NCBI GenBank assembly: GCA_964236535.1
Contig: CAXSEF010000053.1
Span: 1 to 22,716 of the forward strand
Direction of reading: 5' to 3'
Length of the DNA stretch: 22,716 bases
Source: CAXSEF01 sp964236535
GTDB taxonomy: Bacteria > Pseudomonadota > Alphaproteobacteria > Acetobacterales > Acetobacteraceae
Part shown: positions 1-8,323 of the stretch, piece after piece
Layout: each line of letters begins with the position of its first letter
How positions within the stretch are numbered: position 1 is the stretch's first letter
Program-made: the position numbers and the translations under genes
The notes under the pieces: model-generated
Told to the model about the DNA's origin: nothing
Database searches by the model: none
What the model saw: only the letters and a program-made list of their open reading frames with translations

Positions 1-2207
1 CCAGCCTGCTCACCAGCCGCCACGTTGGCGGTGGCGATGACGATGCGGCCGCCGTCCGGCATCGCGTCGCGGGCGTTGATGCACAGGTTCAGCAGCGCGT
101 TCTCGAGCTGGTTCGGATCGGCGAGCGTGGTCCACAGCCCGGCGGCGGGCTCGGTCGCGACCTCGATCGCCGGCCCCACGGTGCGGCGGACCAGATCCTC
201 CATGCCGCTGACCAGGCGGTTCACGTCGAGCGGCCGGGAGTCGAGCGTCTGCCGCCTGGAGAACGCCAGCAGCCGATGGGTGAGCGCCGCGGCGCGGGTG
301 GCCGCACCCTGGGCGGCGGCGATGTAGCGGTCGAGCTCGCCGACGCGGCCCTGCGCGAGCCGGGTCTGCATCAGCTCTAGGCTGCCGGTGATCCCGGCGA
401 GCAGGTTGTTGAAGTCGTGCGCGAGGCCGCCGGTGAGCTGGCCCACCGCCTCCATCTTCTGCGCCTGGCGCAGCGCGTCCTCGGCCTCGCGCAGCGCCAC
501 CGCCTGCTCGCGCTCGCCGGTGATGTCGCGGCCGACAGCGTTGACGAGGCCGTCCCCCGGCACCGCGGTCCAGGTGATCCAGCGGTAGCGGCCGTCCCTG
601 TGGCGACAGCGGTTGTCGTGCCGCGACACCGTCTCCCCGCGCGCGATGTCGCCGACCGCGCGGGCGCCCGGGTCGCGGTCGTCGGGGTGCATGAAGTCGA
701 ACACGCTGCGCCCGAGCGTCTCGTGCATCGCCCAGCCGAGGGCTGCGGTCCAGGCCGGATTGACCGCGACGATGGTGCCGTCCAGCCGGGCGACCAGCAT
801 GAGGTCGGTCGAGAGCTGCCAGAGCCGGTCGCGGTCCGCGGTGCGCTCGGCGACCTGGCGCTCCAGCGAGGCGGCGAGCGCGCGCAGCTCCGCCTCGGCG
901 CGGCTGCGGCCGATGGCGGCGAAGGTGCGGTCGGCGAGCGTGCGCACGAAGTCGATCTCGGCGTTCGACCAGCGCCGCGGCTGCGGCTGGGTGACGAAGA
1001 ACAGCGCGACGAAGCCGCCATCCTCGAACACCGGCAGGTTGAGGAAGGCGCGGGTGTCGATCGCGGTCAGCGCCTCGCCGCCGCCGGCGGTGCGCGGGTC
1101 GGCGGCGGCGTCGTGCAGGACCACGACCTCGCCGCGCCCGAGGTCCTCGATGTAGGAGCCGAAGTCGCGGAAGCGCAGCGTGGTGCCGGCGAGGTGCCGG
1201 GTGCCCGGCGCGGCCCAGTCGCGCTGGATGGTGATGGTCTCGCGCACCGGGTCGACGGTGCCGTAGCCGGCGCGGCCGGTGTCGAGCGCGCGGCCCATGA
1301 CGTCGGCGGCGGCCTGGGCCATGGCGTCGGGATCGCGCAGGTCGCGCAGCCGCTCGCCCAGCGCCTGCAGCGCCGCCTGCCGGATCGCGTCCTGCCGGGT
1401 CGCGGTGATGTCGCGGCCGATGGCGAGCACCCGGCCGGCCCCGGCCCTGCCGCCGGGCAGCAGCGACAGCGTGACGTCCCACCAGCGCGCCGGGCCGGCG
1501 AGCATCCTGCTGCTGCCCTGGAACCGGCCGGTGCCGCCGGCGCGCGCCGCCCGCAGCGCCGCGAGCGAGGGCTCGAGCGACTCCCCGACCCAGAGCTCGC
1601 CCCACGGCAGGCCCGGCAACCGAACCTTGGCCGCGGCGGACGCCCCCGCCGCGGCAGGGGGCTGCGCCGCCCGCGCGGCGGCGGCGGCGAAGCCGATGCG
1701 GTCGTCGGCGTCGAGCACCACGATGCCGTCGGCGACGGCGTCGAGAATGAGCCCGTCGAGCGCGTGGGCGCCGGCCAGCGCCTCGGCGGCCCGGTGCGCG
1801 GCGGTGCGGTCGCGCAGGACCCTGACGAAGCCGCGGTGCGTGCCGTAGGCATCGCGCAGCGGCGTGGTCTCGCCCGCCGCCCGCAGCAGCGACCCGTCGC
1901 GGCACGGCACCCAGCCCTCGTCGTCGGCGCGCCCGGCGTCCAGCGCCAGGCGCAGCTGCGACTGCGGGCAGCCGGCGGCGCGGTCCGCGGCGCTGAACAG
2001 CCGCTCCAGCGTCTCGCCGTGCATCTGGCCCGCCGACCAGCCGAGCAGGCGCTCGGCGCCGGCGCTCCACTCGGTGATGCGGCCCGTCGTGTCGGTGGCG
2101 ACGATCGCGAACGACAGCACGGCGTCGAGGACCGCCCGCGAGCGGTCCGGCGCCTGGGCGTCGTCGGCGAATCCGGAACCTGCCTGGAGAGGATGCTTCA
2201 CAGCCAC
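1..2207 (-). CDS. PAS/PAS/GAF/PAS sensor histidine kinase, 3' end cut by the window edge
   Basis: This is a cytoplasmic-looking sensor kinase that would autophosphorylate on histidine in response to signals read by its PAS and GAF domains. About 735 codons are visible and the C-terminus lies outside the window. Domains in order: PAS about 20-130, PAS about 150-270 with an alanine-rich insert, GAF about 285-435, PAS about 458-565, then a HisKA dimerisation box with GGLAHDFNNLLAGIT (His597), and the start of the HATPase domain with the N box NALLNLCINARDAMPDGG near residue 705. The HDFNNLL form of the H box is typical of kinases that often carry a C-terminal receiver domain, but any such domain would be off the edge. 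I chose GTG at 2207 because AGGA stands 6 nt upstream and the frame is closed by a stop at 2238-2240. A second GTG at 2201 is possible. No membrane segment is visible. It is divergent from the diguanylate cyclase gene. The signal and the partner regulator are unknown. Confidence 0.88.
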   Translation of the reverse strand, partial: MAVKHPLQAGSGFADDAQAPDRSRAVLDAVLSFAIVATDTTGRITEWSAGAERLLGWSAGQMHGETLERLFSAADRAAGCPQSQLRLALDAGRADDEGWVPCRDGSLLRAAGETTPLRDAYGTHRGFVRVLRDRTAAHRAAEALAGAHALDGLILDAVADGIVVLDADDRIGFAAAAARAAQPPAAAGASAAAKVRLPGLPWGELWVGESLEPSLAALRAARAGGTGRFQGSSRMLAGPARWWDVTLSLLPGGRAGAGRVLAIGRDITATRQDAIRQAALQALGERLRDLRDPDAMAQAAADVMGRALDTGRAGYGTVDPVRETITIQRDWAAPGTRHLAGTTLRFRDFGSYIEDLGRGEVVVLHDAAADPRTAGGGEALTAIDTRAFLNLPVFEDGGFVALFFVTQPQPRRWSNAEIDFVRTLADRTFAAIGRSRAEAELRALAASLERQVAERTADRDRLWQLSTDLMLVARLDGTIVAVNPAWTAALGWAMHETLGRSVFDFMHPDDRDPGARAVGDIARGETVSRHDNRCRHRDGRYRWITWTAVPGDGLVNAVGRDITGEREQAVALREAEDALRQAQKMEAVGQLTGGLAHDFNNLLAGITGSLELMQTRLAQGRVGELDRYIAAAQGAATRAAALTHRLLAFSRRQTLDSRPLDVNRLVSGMEDLVRRTVGPAIEVATEPAAGLWTTLADPNQLENALLNLCINARDAMPDGGRIVIATANVAAGEQA

Positions 2208-2247
2208 GCGATGTCCTAGCAACCCCGGAGCGCCGAGTCACCGGCCA

Positions 2248-2365
2248 GATCAGCGAGGCCAGAGGCTCCGCCTGCGGACGCAGCCATTGGCCTCGCCTCC
2301 GGCATCCATCCGTTCAGGGAGTGGGTTCCGGACGCCTCGGGCCTCCGGCGGGTCTGCGCGTCCGG
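2248..2365. repeat. Palindromic repeat element, copy A (degenerate)
   Basis: This is a decayed copy of the window-wide composite repeat. The order of blocks is kept: GCGAGGCCAGAGGCTCCGCC, a GGACGCAGCC spacer, ATCCATCCGTTCAGG centre, GGGTTCCGG, then CGGGTCTG. Hairpin pairing is partly lost. It occupies half of the 241-bp gap between two divergent genes, where both promoters should lie, unlike most copies, which lie just after stop codons. Confidence 0.7.
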
Positions 2366-2448
2366 GTCGGTGCCTGGGGCCAACGGCATCAAAGGGTTCT
2401 TAACCGTCGGCGTGGTCTACTCGCACCGAACGCGTTCGGGGCCGCTGG

Positions 2449-4464
2449 ATGATCGCTGGGACCGCCAGAAACTGCCTGCGCCGAGTGCCGCTCCCCGCGG
2501 CATTGCTCGTCTCGCTGGTTTCCGTGGGCCTGCTGCAGGTCGGCATCGATGGCTGGCGCGCCATGCGGATGCACGCGGCGGCGGTCGCGTCCGACGAGAC
2601 GCAGACGGCCAACCTCGCCCGCTCGCTGGCCGGGCAGGTGCACGACCTGGTGCGGGCGGCCGACATGATCGCCGTGGGCCTGCGCGAGCGCGTCGAGACC
2701 AACAGCCTGACGCCCGGACACAGCGTCCGGCTCGACGAGTTCATGGCCATGCGTCTGGCCGCCCTGCCGCTGGTCAACAACCTGTCGATCATCGACGCCG
2801 ACGGCGAGCGCGTCGCCCCCGACAGCGGGACCGGATCGCGCCGCTTCAGCTCCGCCGACCGCGACTTCTTCCACTACCACCGCAGCAACCCGGATCGAGG
2901 CCCGCTGATCGGCCCGCCGATCCGCAGCCGCGCCAACGGCGAATGGGTGTTCACCGTCACCCGCCGCATCGACAAGCCCGACGGCAGCTTCAACGGCGTG
3001 GCGGTGGTGACGGTCTCGATCGGCGCGCTGCAGCACCTGTACGCGACGTTCGACGTGGCCGCCCACGGCGTGATCGCGCTCGACTCCACGCAGGGCCGGG
3101 TGCTGGTGCGCGCGCCCAGCGAGGGTGCCGCGATCGGCGAGGACGTCTCCGGCACCCCGCTGTTCAGCAGGTTCCTGCCGCACCAGCCGACCGGCAGCTT
3201 CAGCTACCTGTCGCCGCTCGATGACGTCTACCGGCTGGGCAGCTACCGGCGCGTGGACGACTACCCGCTGGTGATCCTGGTGGCGCACGGCCTCGACGCG
3301 GTGCTGACGGGCTGGCGCGTCGACACCGAGCTGCACCTGGGCATCAGCATCAGCGTCGCCCTGGTGCTGGGCGGACTCGGGGTCTGGTTCGCGCGCCAGA
3401 TCCGGCTGCGCCAGCAGGCGGAGCGCCGCTACCAGCTGCTCGCGGACAACTCCAGCGACGCGATCCTGTGCGTGGCGGCGGACGGGCGGCGGCTCTACGT
3501 GTCGCCGTCGCTGTCCAAGCTGACCGGCTGGAGCGCCGAGGAGATCGCCGGGCAGGGCTGGGGCGCGCTGATGCACCCCGAGGACCGCCAGGTGATGTTC
3601 GACGCCGAGTCCAGGCTGCGCGCCGGCACCGAGCCGGTGACCTCGGTGCTGCGCTGCCTGCGCAAGGACGGCTCGCCGCTCTGGGTCGAGGCGCGCATCC
3701 AGCTGCTGGAGGAGGAGGGGGACGGACCCGCGCCGTTCGTGGCCAGCATCCGCGACGTCACCGACCGTCGGGCGGCCGAGACCGAGGTCGTCGCGCTGAA
3801 CCACACCCTCGCCGCGCAGGCCAACACCGACGCGCTGACCGGTCTCGCCAACCGCCGCCGCTTCGACGAGGTGATCGACCAGGAATGTCGCCGCTCGATG
3901 CGCGAGGCATACCCGCTGTCGCTGCTGATGATCGATGTCGATGTGTTCAAGGCCTACAACGACCATTACGGCCACCCGGGCGGCGATGCGTGCCTGCGCC
4001 GGGTGAGTGCGGCGATCGGGCAGTTCGGCCGCCGGCCGGGCGACATCCTGGCGCGCTATGGCGGCGAGGAGTTCGCGATGCTGCTGTCCGACGCCGAGCC
4101 CGGCGGCGCCGCGGAGGTGGCCGAGCGGGTGCGCGCCGCGGTCGAGGCGGCCCGCATCGAGCACGTCGGCAACGCGCCGGGCCTGGTGGTGACGGCGAGC
4201 ATCGGGGTCGCCACGATCATGCCCCGGCCCGGTGCCGCCGGGCCCGCGGTCGCCGACCTGATCGCCGCCGCCGACGCCGCGCTGTATGCCGCCAAGCGCG
4301 GCGGTCGCAACCGGGTCGTGGTCCAGGCGGCGGCGGCCAACGTGCCGCGCCCCGCCGGCGACACGGAACCGGCGTCCAGGCCGCAGCCGCCGCCCGCCGA
4401 GGGGCCCCGCCGTGCTGCCGAGCTGCGCAGGCCGTCGCTGATCCTGGACGGCGCCGCCGGCTAG
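2449..4464 (+). CDS. Membrane-bound diguanylate cyclase (Cache-like sensor, PAS, GGEEF)
   Basis: This protein makes the second messenger cyclic di-GMP from two GTP. It has 671 residues. An N-terminal membrane segment lies at about 14-34, a periplasmic Cache-type sensor region at about 40-290 (it contains the FSSADRDFFHYHR stretch typical of such domains), a second membrane segment at about 298-318, a PAS domain at about 327-445 ending in the usual IRDVTDR, and a GGEEF domain from about 455 to 625. The active-site motif GGEEF is intact at 538-542. An inhibitory I-site, RPGD at 529-532, lies exactly five residues before it, so product feedback inhibition is expected. There is no EAL or HD-GYP domain. 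ATG 2449 is the first usable start after the in-frame stop at 2401-2403, and no strong ribosome site is visible. The C-terminal 45 residues are proline/alanine-rich and probably disordered. The ligand of the sensor domain cannot be told from sequence. Confidence 0.93.
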   Translation: MIAGTARNCLRRVPLPAALLVSLVSVGLLQVGIDGWRAMRMHAAAVASDETQTANLARSLAGQVHDLVRAADMIAVGLRERVETNSLTPGHSVRLDEFMAMRLAALPLVNNLSIIDADGERVAPDSGTGSRRFSSADRDFFHYHRSNPDRGPLIGPPIRSRANGEWVFTVTRRIDKPDGSFNGVAVVTVSIGALQHLYATFDVAAHGVIALDSTQGRVLVRAPSEGAAIGEDVSGTPLFSRFLPHQPTGSFSYLSPLDDVYRLGSYRRVDDYPLVILVAHGLDAVLTGWRVDTELHLGISISVALVLGGLGVWFARQIRLRQQAERRYQLLADNSSDAILCVAADGRRLYVSPSLSKLTGWSAEEIAGQGWGALMHPEDRQVMFDAESRLRAGTEPVTSVLRCLRKDGSPLWVEARIQLLEEEGDGPAPFVASIRDVTDRRAAETEVVALNHTLAAQANTDALTGLANRRRFDEVIDQECRRSMREAYPLSLLMIDVDVFKAYNDHYGHPGGDACLRRVSAAIGQFGRRPGDILARYGGEEFAMLLSDAEPGGAAEVAERVRAAVEAARIEHVGNAPGLVVTASIGVATIMPRPGAAGPAVADLIAAADAALYAAKRGGRNRVVVQAAAANVPRPAGDTEPASRPQPPPAEGPRRAAELRRPSLILDGAAG

Positions 4465-4530
4465 AGCGTGATCCGACCAGCTTGAACCATCGACGAGACC
4501 GCACACCGTCAGGCCTTGAGCGTGACCGGG

Positions 4531-4716
4531 CAGGCAGGCAAGGCCAGCGGCTCTGCCTCCGGACTCCGCCAGAGGCCTGGCCTTTGGAATCCATTTGCCT
4601 AGAAAAGGAGTTTCCAAAAACCTCAGCCGTGTGGCGGGTCTGGCGCAGCCCGCGAAAGGTTCCGATGACCTGCCTGGGTCATCGGAATGCGGGCGGAGGG
4701 AAAGCCCGGCCTTGCC
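4531..4716. repeat. Palindromic repeat element, copy B, with a nested insertion
   Basis: This copy fills the middle of the 399-bp gap between the diguanylate cyclase and potF. The left arm runs from GGCAAGGCC at 4537 and includes the hairpin CCAGAGGCC/GGCCTTTGG (one mismatch). The centre reads AATCCATTTGCCTAG. The right arm is broken at 4652 by about 50 bp and resumes at 4703 with AGCCCGGCCTTGCC. The rest of the gap (4465-4530 and 4717-4853) shows no gene, promoter or terminator that I can support. Confidence 0.85.
4660..4687. other. 11-bp perfect hairpin inside repeat copy B
   Basis: TTCCGATGACC (4660-4670) pairs perfectly with GGTCATCGGAA (4677-4687) across the six-base loop TGCCTG. No T tract follows on either strand, so it is not a standard intrinsic terminator. 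It sits within a roughly 50-bp block flanked by direct copies of AGCCCG (4647-4652 and 4703-4708) and lies about 175 bp before potF. Confidence 0.8.
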
Positions 4717-4863
4717 GCACCTCCAGGTCAATGCCTGCGTCGCGACACGCACCAGCCCCGCCCGGGCTCCCGGCACGCGAACAGCGGTTGCCAGGACGCG
4801 CCCGCCGCCGGTAGACCGCAGCGGCGCCGGGACAGGCCGCGCGTGCCCTGCCGGGAGTTCGCG

Positions 4864-6018
4864 ATGTCCAGACACCGCCCGCCTCCGCCCGCAGCCGCGG
4901 CGCCCCGCGCCTGCCGGCACGCCCTGGCCGCCCTGGCCGCCCTGGCGCTGGCCGCAGCGGCAGCCGCAGCCGTCCCGGCGCACGCCGAGGAGCGCGTGCT
5001 CAACATCTACAACTGGTCGGACTACATCGGCGAGGACACCGTCGCGCGGTTCGAGCACGCCACCGGCATCACCGTGCACTACGACGTCTACGACTCGAAC
5101 GAGGTGCTGGAGGCCAAGCTGCTCGCCGGCCACTCCGGCTACGACCTGGTGGTGCCGAGCGCCGAGCCGTTCATGGCGCGCCAGATCCAGGCCGGAGTAT
5201 ACCAGCCGCTCGACCGCGCGCGCATCCCGAACTGGGCCAACCTCGACCCCGCGATGATGGCCGACGTGGCCCCCGCCGACCCCGGCAACGCGCACGGCGC
5301 GATCTGGGCGTGGTCGACCACCGGCCTCGGCCTGAACGTCGCCAAGGTGCGCGCGGCACTCGGACCCGACGCGCCGGTCGACAGCTGGGCGCTGCTGTTC
5401 GACCCCGCCAACGCGGCGAAGCTGAAGGACTGCGGCATCACCGTCCTCGACGCCCCGTCCGAGGTGGTGCCGATCGCCCTGCACTACCTCCACCTCGACC
5501 CCGCGTCGCAGGACCCCGGCGACCTCGCGCGCGCGCAGGCCCTGCTGCTCCGGCTCCGGCCCTACGTCCGCTACTTCCACTCCTCGCAGTACATCAGCGA
5601 CCTGGCCAACGGCGGCGTCTGCCTGTCGCTCGGCTACTCGGGCGACGTGCTGATCGCCGGCGAGCGCGCGCGCGAGGCGAAGTCCGGCGTCGACGTCGAG
5701 TACCACCTGCCGCGCGAAGGCAGCATCGAGTCGTTCGACATGATGGCGGTGCCGGCCGACGCGCCGCACCCCGAGGCGGCGATGGCGTTCATCAACTTCG
5801 TGCTGCAGCCCGACGTCATGGCCGGCATCAGCAACAAGGTGTTCTACGCCAACGCGGTGCCGGCAACGAAGCCGCTGCTGCGCCCGGCGCTCGCGGACAA
5901 CCCGGCGGTGTACCCGACGCCCGCGGTCGCCGCCACGCTGTTCCCGGGCAGCGCGGTGTCGGCGCGCTACGAACGCGAGCGCACGCGCGCCTGGACGCGG
6001 GTGACCACCGGGCAGTGA
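4864..6018 (+). CDS. potF: Periplasmic putrescine/polyamine-binding protein, PotF type
   Basis: This is the extracytoplasmic receptor that would capture putrescine or a related polyamine for the ABC importer encoded just downstream. It has 384 residues, close to PotF and SpuD. A signal peptide with a long alanine/leucine core ends at AHA, about residue 41. The mature part opens with the family stretch NIYNWSDYIGEDTVARFE (ligand-box NWSDY at 50-54) and includes YDSNEVLEAKLLAG, VVPSA (Ser99), LDAPSEV (Glu200), RYFHSSQYISDLANG, SGDV (Asp261) and SFDMMAVPAD (Asp292). These match the ligand-contact positions I recall for E. coli PotF. One difference is Tyr258, where PotF has a contact Trp, so substrate preference may be shifted. 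ATG 4864 is chosen because GGGAG stands 6 nt upstream and it gives a clean signal peptide; the frame is open further upstream. The downstream gap of 142 bp to potG holds a repeat arm. Confidence 0.9.
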   Translation: MSRHRPPPPAAAAPRACRHALAALAALALAAAAAAAVPAHAEERVLNIYNWSDYIGEDTVARFEHATGITVHYDVYDSNEVLEAKLLAGHSGYDLVVPSAEPFMARQIQAGVYQPLDRARIPNWANLDPAMMADVAPADPGNAHGAIWAWSTTGLGLNVAKVRAALGPDAPVDSWALLFDPANAAKLKDCGITVLDAPSEVVPIALHYLHLDPASQDPGDLARAQALLLRLRPYVRYFHSSQYISDLANGGVCLSLGYSGDVLIAGERAREAKSGVDVEYHLPREGSIESFDMMAVPADAPHPEAAMAFINFVLQPDVMAGISNKVFYANAVPATKPLLRPALADNPAVYPTPAVAATLFPGSAVSARYERERTRAWTRVTTGQ

Positions 6019-6035
6019 GCGGGGAAAACGGCAGC

Positions 6036-6095
6036 CAGGCAAGGCCGGGCCCTGCCCGGACCCGCCAGGGGCGCGCCGCCCCTGGACCGGCGCAT
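6036..6095. repeat. Single arm of the palindromic repeat between potF and potG
   Basis: Starting 17 bp after the potF stop, this arm shows GGCAAGGCCGGGCCCTGCCC, the spacer GGACCCGCC, and a second hairpin in which CCAGGGGC pairs with GCCCCTGG around GCGCC. The sequence differs from the common arm but the pairing is complete. No opposite arm is recognisable before potG. Confidence 0.7.
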
Positions 6096-6160
6096 GAAAG
6101 GCCCCGCGGCACACCGCCCCCGGCGGGCTCCGCGCCCGCACGCACCGCGGGCCGCCCCTG

Positions 6161-7276
6161 ATGTCGGTCCTGATCGAGGCGGTCACCCGGCACTACGCCG
6201 GCATCCCCGCGGTGGACCACCTCAGCCTCGAGATCGCGCCCGGCGAGCTGTTCGCCCTGCTCGGCGGCTCCGGCTCCGGCAAGACCACGCTGCTGCGCAT
6301 GCTGGCCGGCTTCGTCGAGCCCACCTCCGGCCGGATCGTCATCGACGGCGCCGACATGGCGGGCGTGCCGCCGCACCGCCGCCCGGTGAACATGATGTTC
6401 CAGAGCTACGCCCTGTTCCCGCACATGAACGTCGCGCGCAACATCGGCTACGGCCTGCGCCAGACCGGGGTGCGCGGCACCGAGCTGGCCCGCCGCGTCG
6501 ACGAGGCGCTGGCCCTCGTGCAGCTGCAGGGCCTCGGCGCCCGCCGGCCGCACGCGCTGTCCGGCGGGCAGCGCCAGCGCGTGGCGCTCGCGCGCAGCCT
6601 GGTGATGCGGCCGCGCCTGCTGCTGCTCGACGAGCCGATGGGCGCGCTCGACCGCAAGCTGCGCGAGGAGACCCGGCGCGAGCTGGTGGCGATCCAGCGC
6701 CGGGTGGGCATCACCTTCCTGATGGTCACCCACGACCAGGAGGAGGCGATGGGCATGGCCGACCGCATCGCGGTGATGCACGCCGGGCGCATCGCCCAGG
6801 TCGGCACGCCGCTCGCGCTGTACCGCCGCCCGGCGAGCCGGCTGGTCGCGGAGTTCGTGGGCTCGGTGAACCTGCTGGCCGGCCGGGTCGCGGCGCTCGG
6901 GCCAGGCTGGTGCGACGTGGCCTGGCCAGGCGGGACGCTGCGCGCGCCCGCCGCGGACGGCGCGGTCGCCGGCCAGGAGGTCTGGGTGGCCCTGCGCCCC
7001 GAGGACGTCGCCCTGCGCCCGCCCGGCCTCGCCGCCGGCACCGACGAGCCCGCCCGCCCGGACCCCGCCCCCGGCCCCGCGGAGGCGGACAGCGTCAACA
7101 CCGCAGCCGGCGTCGTCGGCGACGTCTCCTGCCTCGGCCCGGTGACGCTGTGCCAGGTCGCGGTCGCCGGCGGCCTGCAGCTGCGGGTCAGCGTGCCGGG
7201 CGACGCAGCGCCCGCCGCCGGCCGGCGCGTGCGGCTCGCCTGGGCCGCGCGCGCGCTGTCGGTGCTGACGCAGTGA
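6161..7276 (+). CDS. potG: Polyamine ABC transporter ATP-binding protein, PotG/PotA type
   Basis: This cytoplasmic ATPase powers the polyamine importer. It has 371 residues. Every nucleotide-binding motif is present: Walker A GGSGSGKTT at 35-43 (the second position is Gly where most relatives have Pro), Q-loop MMFQSY with Gln81, signature LSGGQRQR from 133, Walker B LLLLDEP with Asp157-Glu158, D-loop GALD at 161-164, and switch His191 in MVTHDQEEA. The C-terminal part from about 235 is a TOBE-type domain, with a proline/alanine/aspartate-rich insert of about 25 residues near 290-315. ATG 6161 follows a GC-rich leader without a strong ribosome site. The stop overlaps the GTG start of potH (GTGA), which indicates translational coupling. 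The assignment to polyamine transport rests on the flanking potF, potH and potI as much as on its own sequence. Confidence 0.92.
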   Translation: MSVLIEAVTRHYAGIPAVDHLSLEIAPGELFALLGGSGSGKTTLLRMLAGFVEPTSGRIVIDGADMAGVPPHRRPVNMMFQSYALFPHMNVARNIGYGLRQTGVRGTELARRVDEALALVQLQGLGARRPHALSGGQRQRVALARSLVMRPRLLLLDEPMGALDRKLREETRRELVAIQRRVGITFLMVTHDQEEAMGMADRIAVMHAGRIAQVGTPLALYRRPASRLVAEFVGSVNLLAGRVAALGPGWCDVAWPGGTLRAPAADGAVAGQEVWVALRPEDVALRPPGLAAGTDEPARPDPAPGPAEADSVNTAAGVVGDVSCLGPVTLCQVAVAGGLQLRVSVPGDAAPAAGRRVRLAWAARALSVLTQ

Positions 7277-8151
7277 GCGGGCGCGCGGCACGGCGGCTGG
7301 TGGCGGGCCTGCCGCTGGCCTGGCTCGCGGTGTTCTTCCTGCTGCCGTGCCTGGTGGTGCTGCGGATGAGCTTCTCCGAGCAGGTGATCGCCCAGCCGCC
7401 GGTCTCGGCGCTGCTGCACTGGGCCGACGGCGTGCTGACGCTCACCCTGCACACCGAGAACTACCGCGACCTCGTCGAGGACCGGCTGTACGCCGCCGCC
7501 CTGCTGAACTCGCTGGCGATCGCCGCGGTGTCGACGCTCGCCTGCCTCGCCATCGGCTACCCGATGGCGCTGGGCCTCGCGCGCACCACCGGGCGCTGGC
7601 GCGGCCCGCTGCTGATGGCGGTGATGCTGCCGTTCTGGACCAGCTTCCTGATCCGGGTCTACGCCTGGATCATGATCCTGAAGGACCAGGGCCTGCTGAA
7701 CCAGGCGCTGGCGCTGCTCGGCCTCGGCCCGCTGCACGTGATGAACAGCAACCTCGCGGTCTGCATCGGCATCGCCTACTCCTACCTGCCGTTCATGGTG
7801 CTGCCGCTCTACGCCACGCTGTCGGCGCTCGACCCGGAGCTGCTGGAGGCCGCCGCCGACCTGCACGCCGCACCCTGGCGCCGCTTCGCCACCGTCACCC
7901 TGCCGCTGTCGCTGCCCGGCATCCTCGCCGGCACGCTGCTGGTGTTCATCCCGGCCAGCGGCGAGTTCGTGATCCCCGACCTGCTGGGCGGCCCCGACAC
8001 GGTGATGGTCGGCCGGGTGCTGTGGGCGGAGTTCTTCTCCAACCACGACTGGCCGGTCGCCTCCGCCGTGGCGGTCGTCCTGCTCCTGGTGCTGGCGCTC
8101 CCCGCCGCACTCCTGCAGGCGGGCCGCCGAGCGGCAGACGACACGGGTTGA
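7273..8151 (+). CDS. potH: Polyamine ABC transporter permease, PotH/PotB type
   Basis: This is one of the two membrane subunits of the polyamine importer. It has 292 residues and about six membrane segments. The binding-protein-dependent transport signature (EAA loop) reads EAAADLHAAPWRRFATVTLP and is followed by GILAGTLLVFIPASGEFVIPDLLGG. The stretch LPFWTSFLIRVYAW is typical of PotB/PotH proteins. GTG 7273 is chosen because it overlaps the potG stop in GTGA and gives the short cytoplasmic lead SGRAARRLVAG before the first membrane segment; the same frame is open further upstream only as a shadow of potG. Relatives usually run straight into the second permease gene. Here 172 bp of repeat element separate them. 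Confidence 0.92.
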   Translation: MSGRAARRLVAGLPLAWLAVFFLLPCLVVLRMSFSEQVIAQPPVSALLHWADGVLTLTLHTENYRDLVEDRLYAAALLNSLAIAAVSTLACLAIGYPMALGLARTTGRWRGPLLMAVMLPFWTSFLIRVYAWIMILKDQGLLNQALALLGLGPLHVMNSNLAVCIGIAYSYLPFMVLPLYATLSALDPELLEAAADLHAAPWRRFATVTLPLSLPGILAGTLLVFIPASGEFVIPDLLGGPDTVMVGRVLWAEFFSNHDWPVASAVAVVLLLVLALPAALLQAGRRAADDTG

Positions 8152-8166
8152 GAATGGCCCGGCCCG

Positions 8167-8323
8167 CAGCAGGCAAGGCCAGAGGCTCCGCCTCTGGACT
8201 CCGCCAAAGGGCGAGCCCTTTGGAAACCATCACCTTGGGCCGGCGGCACCCCGAGCCTGCCTTTCATGTGCGGGTCTGGGAGCTCAGCCCCCAGCGGGTC
8301 CAGGGCGGAGCCCTGGCCTTGCC
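8167..8323. repeat. Palindromic repeat element, copy C, between potH and potI
   Basis: The left arm holds two perfect hairpins: CCAGAGGC/GCCTCTGG (8179-8197, loop TCC) and CCAAAGGGC/GCCCTTTGG (8204-8223, loop GA). The centre is diverged. The right arm ends with CCAGGGC/GCCCTGG (8300-8316, loop GGA), then CCTTGCC. The element reaches the base before the only plausible potI start. Confidence 0.88.

Noticed and set aside
10..2241. A 743-codon minus-strand open frame overlapping the PAS/GAF kinase
   Set aside because: It is dominated by Arg, Ala and Gly, with no domain. The neighbouring frame on the same strand gives clear PAS, GAF, HisKA and HATPase motifs.
2389..6186. A 1265-codon minus-strand open frame over the diguanylate cyclase and potF
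   Set aside because: It is an antisense shadow of two well-recognised plus-strand genes and crosses the repeat region; long antisense frames are expected at this GC content.
8154..8323. A small gene starting at ATG 8154 inside repeat copy C
   Set aside because: Its codons are wholly repeat sequence. Similar Arg/Ser/Gly-rich peptides appear at other repeat copies because the DNA is the same, not because they are conserved proteins.
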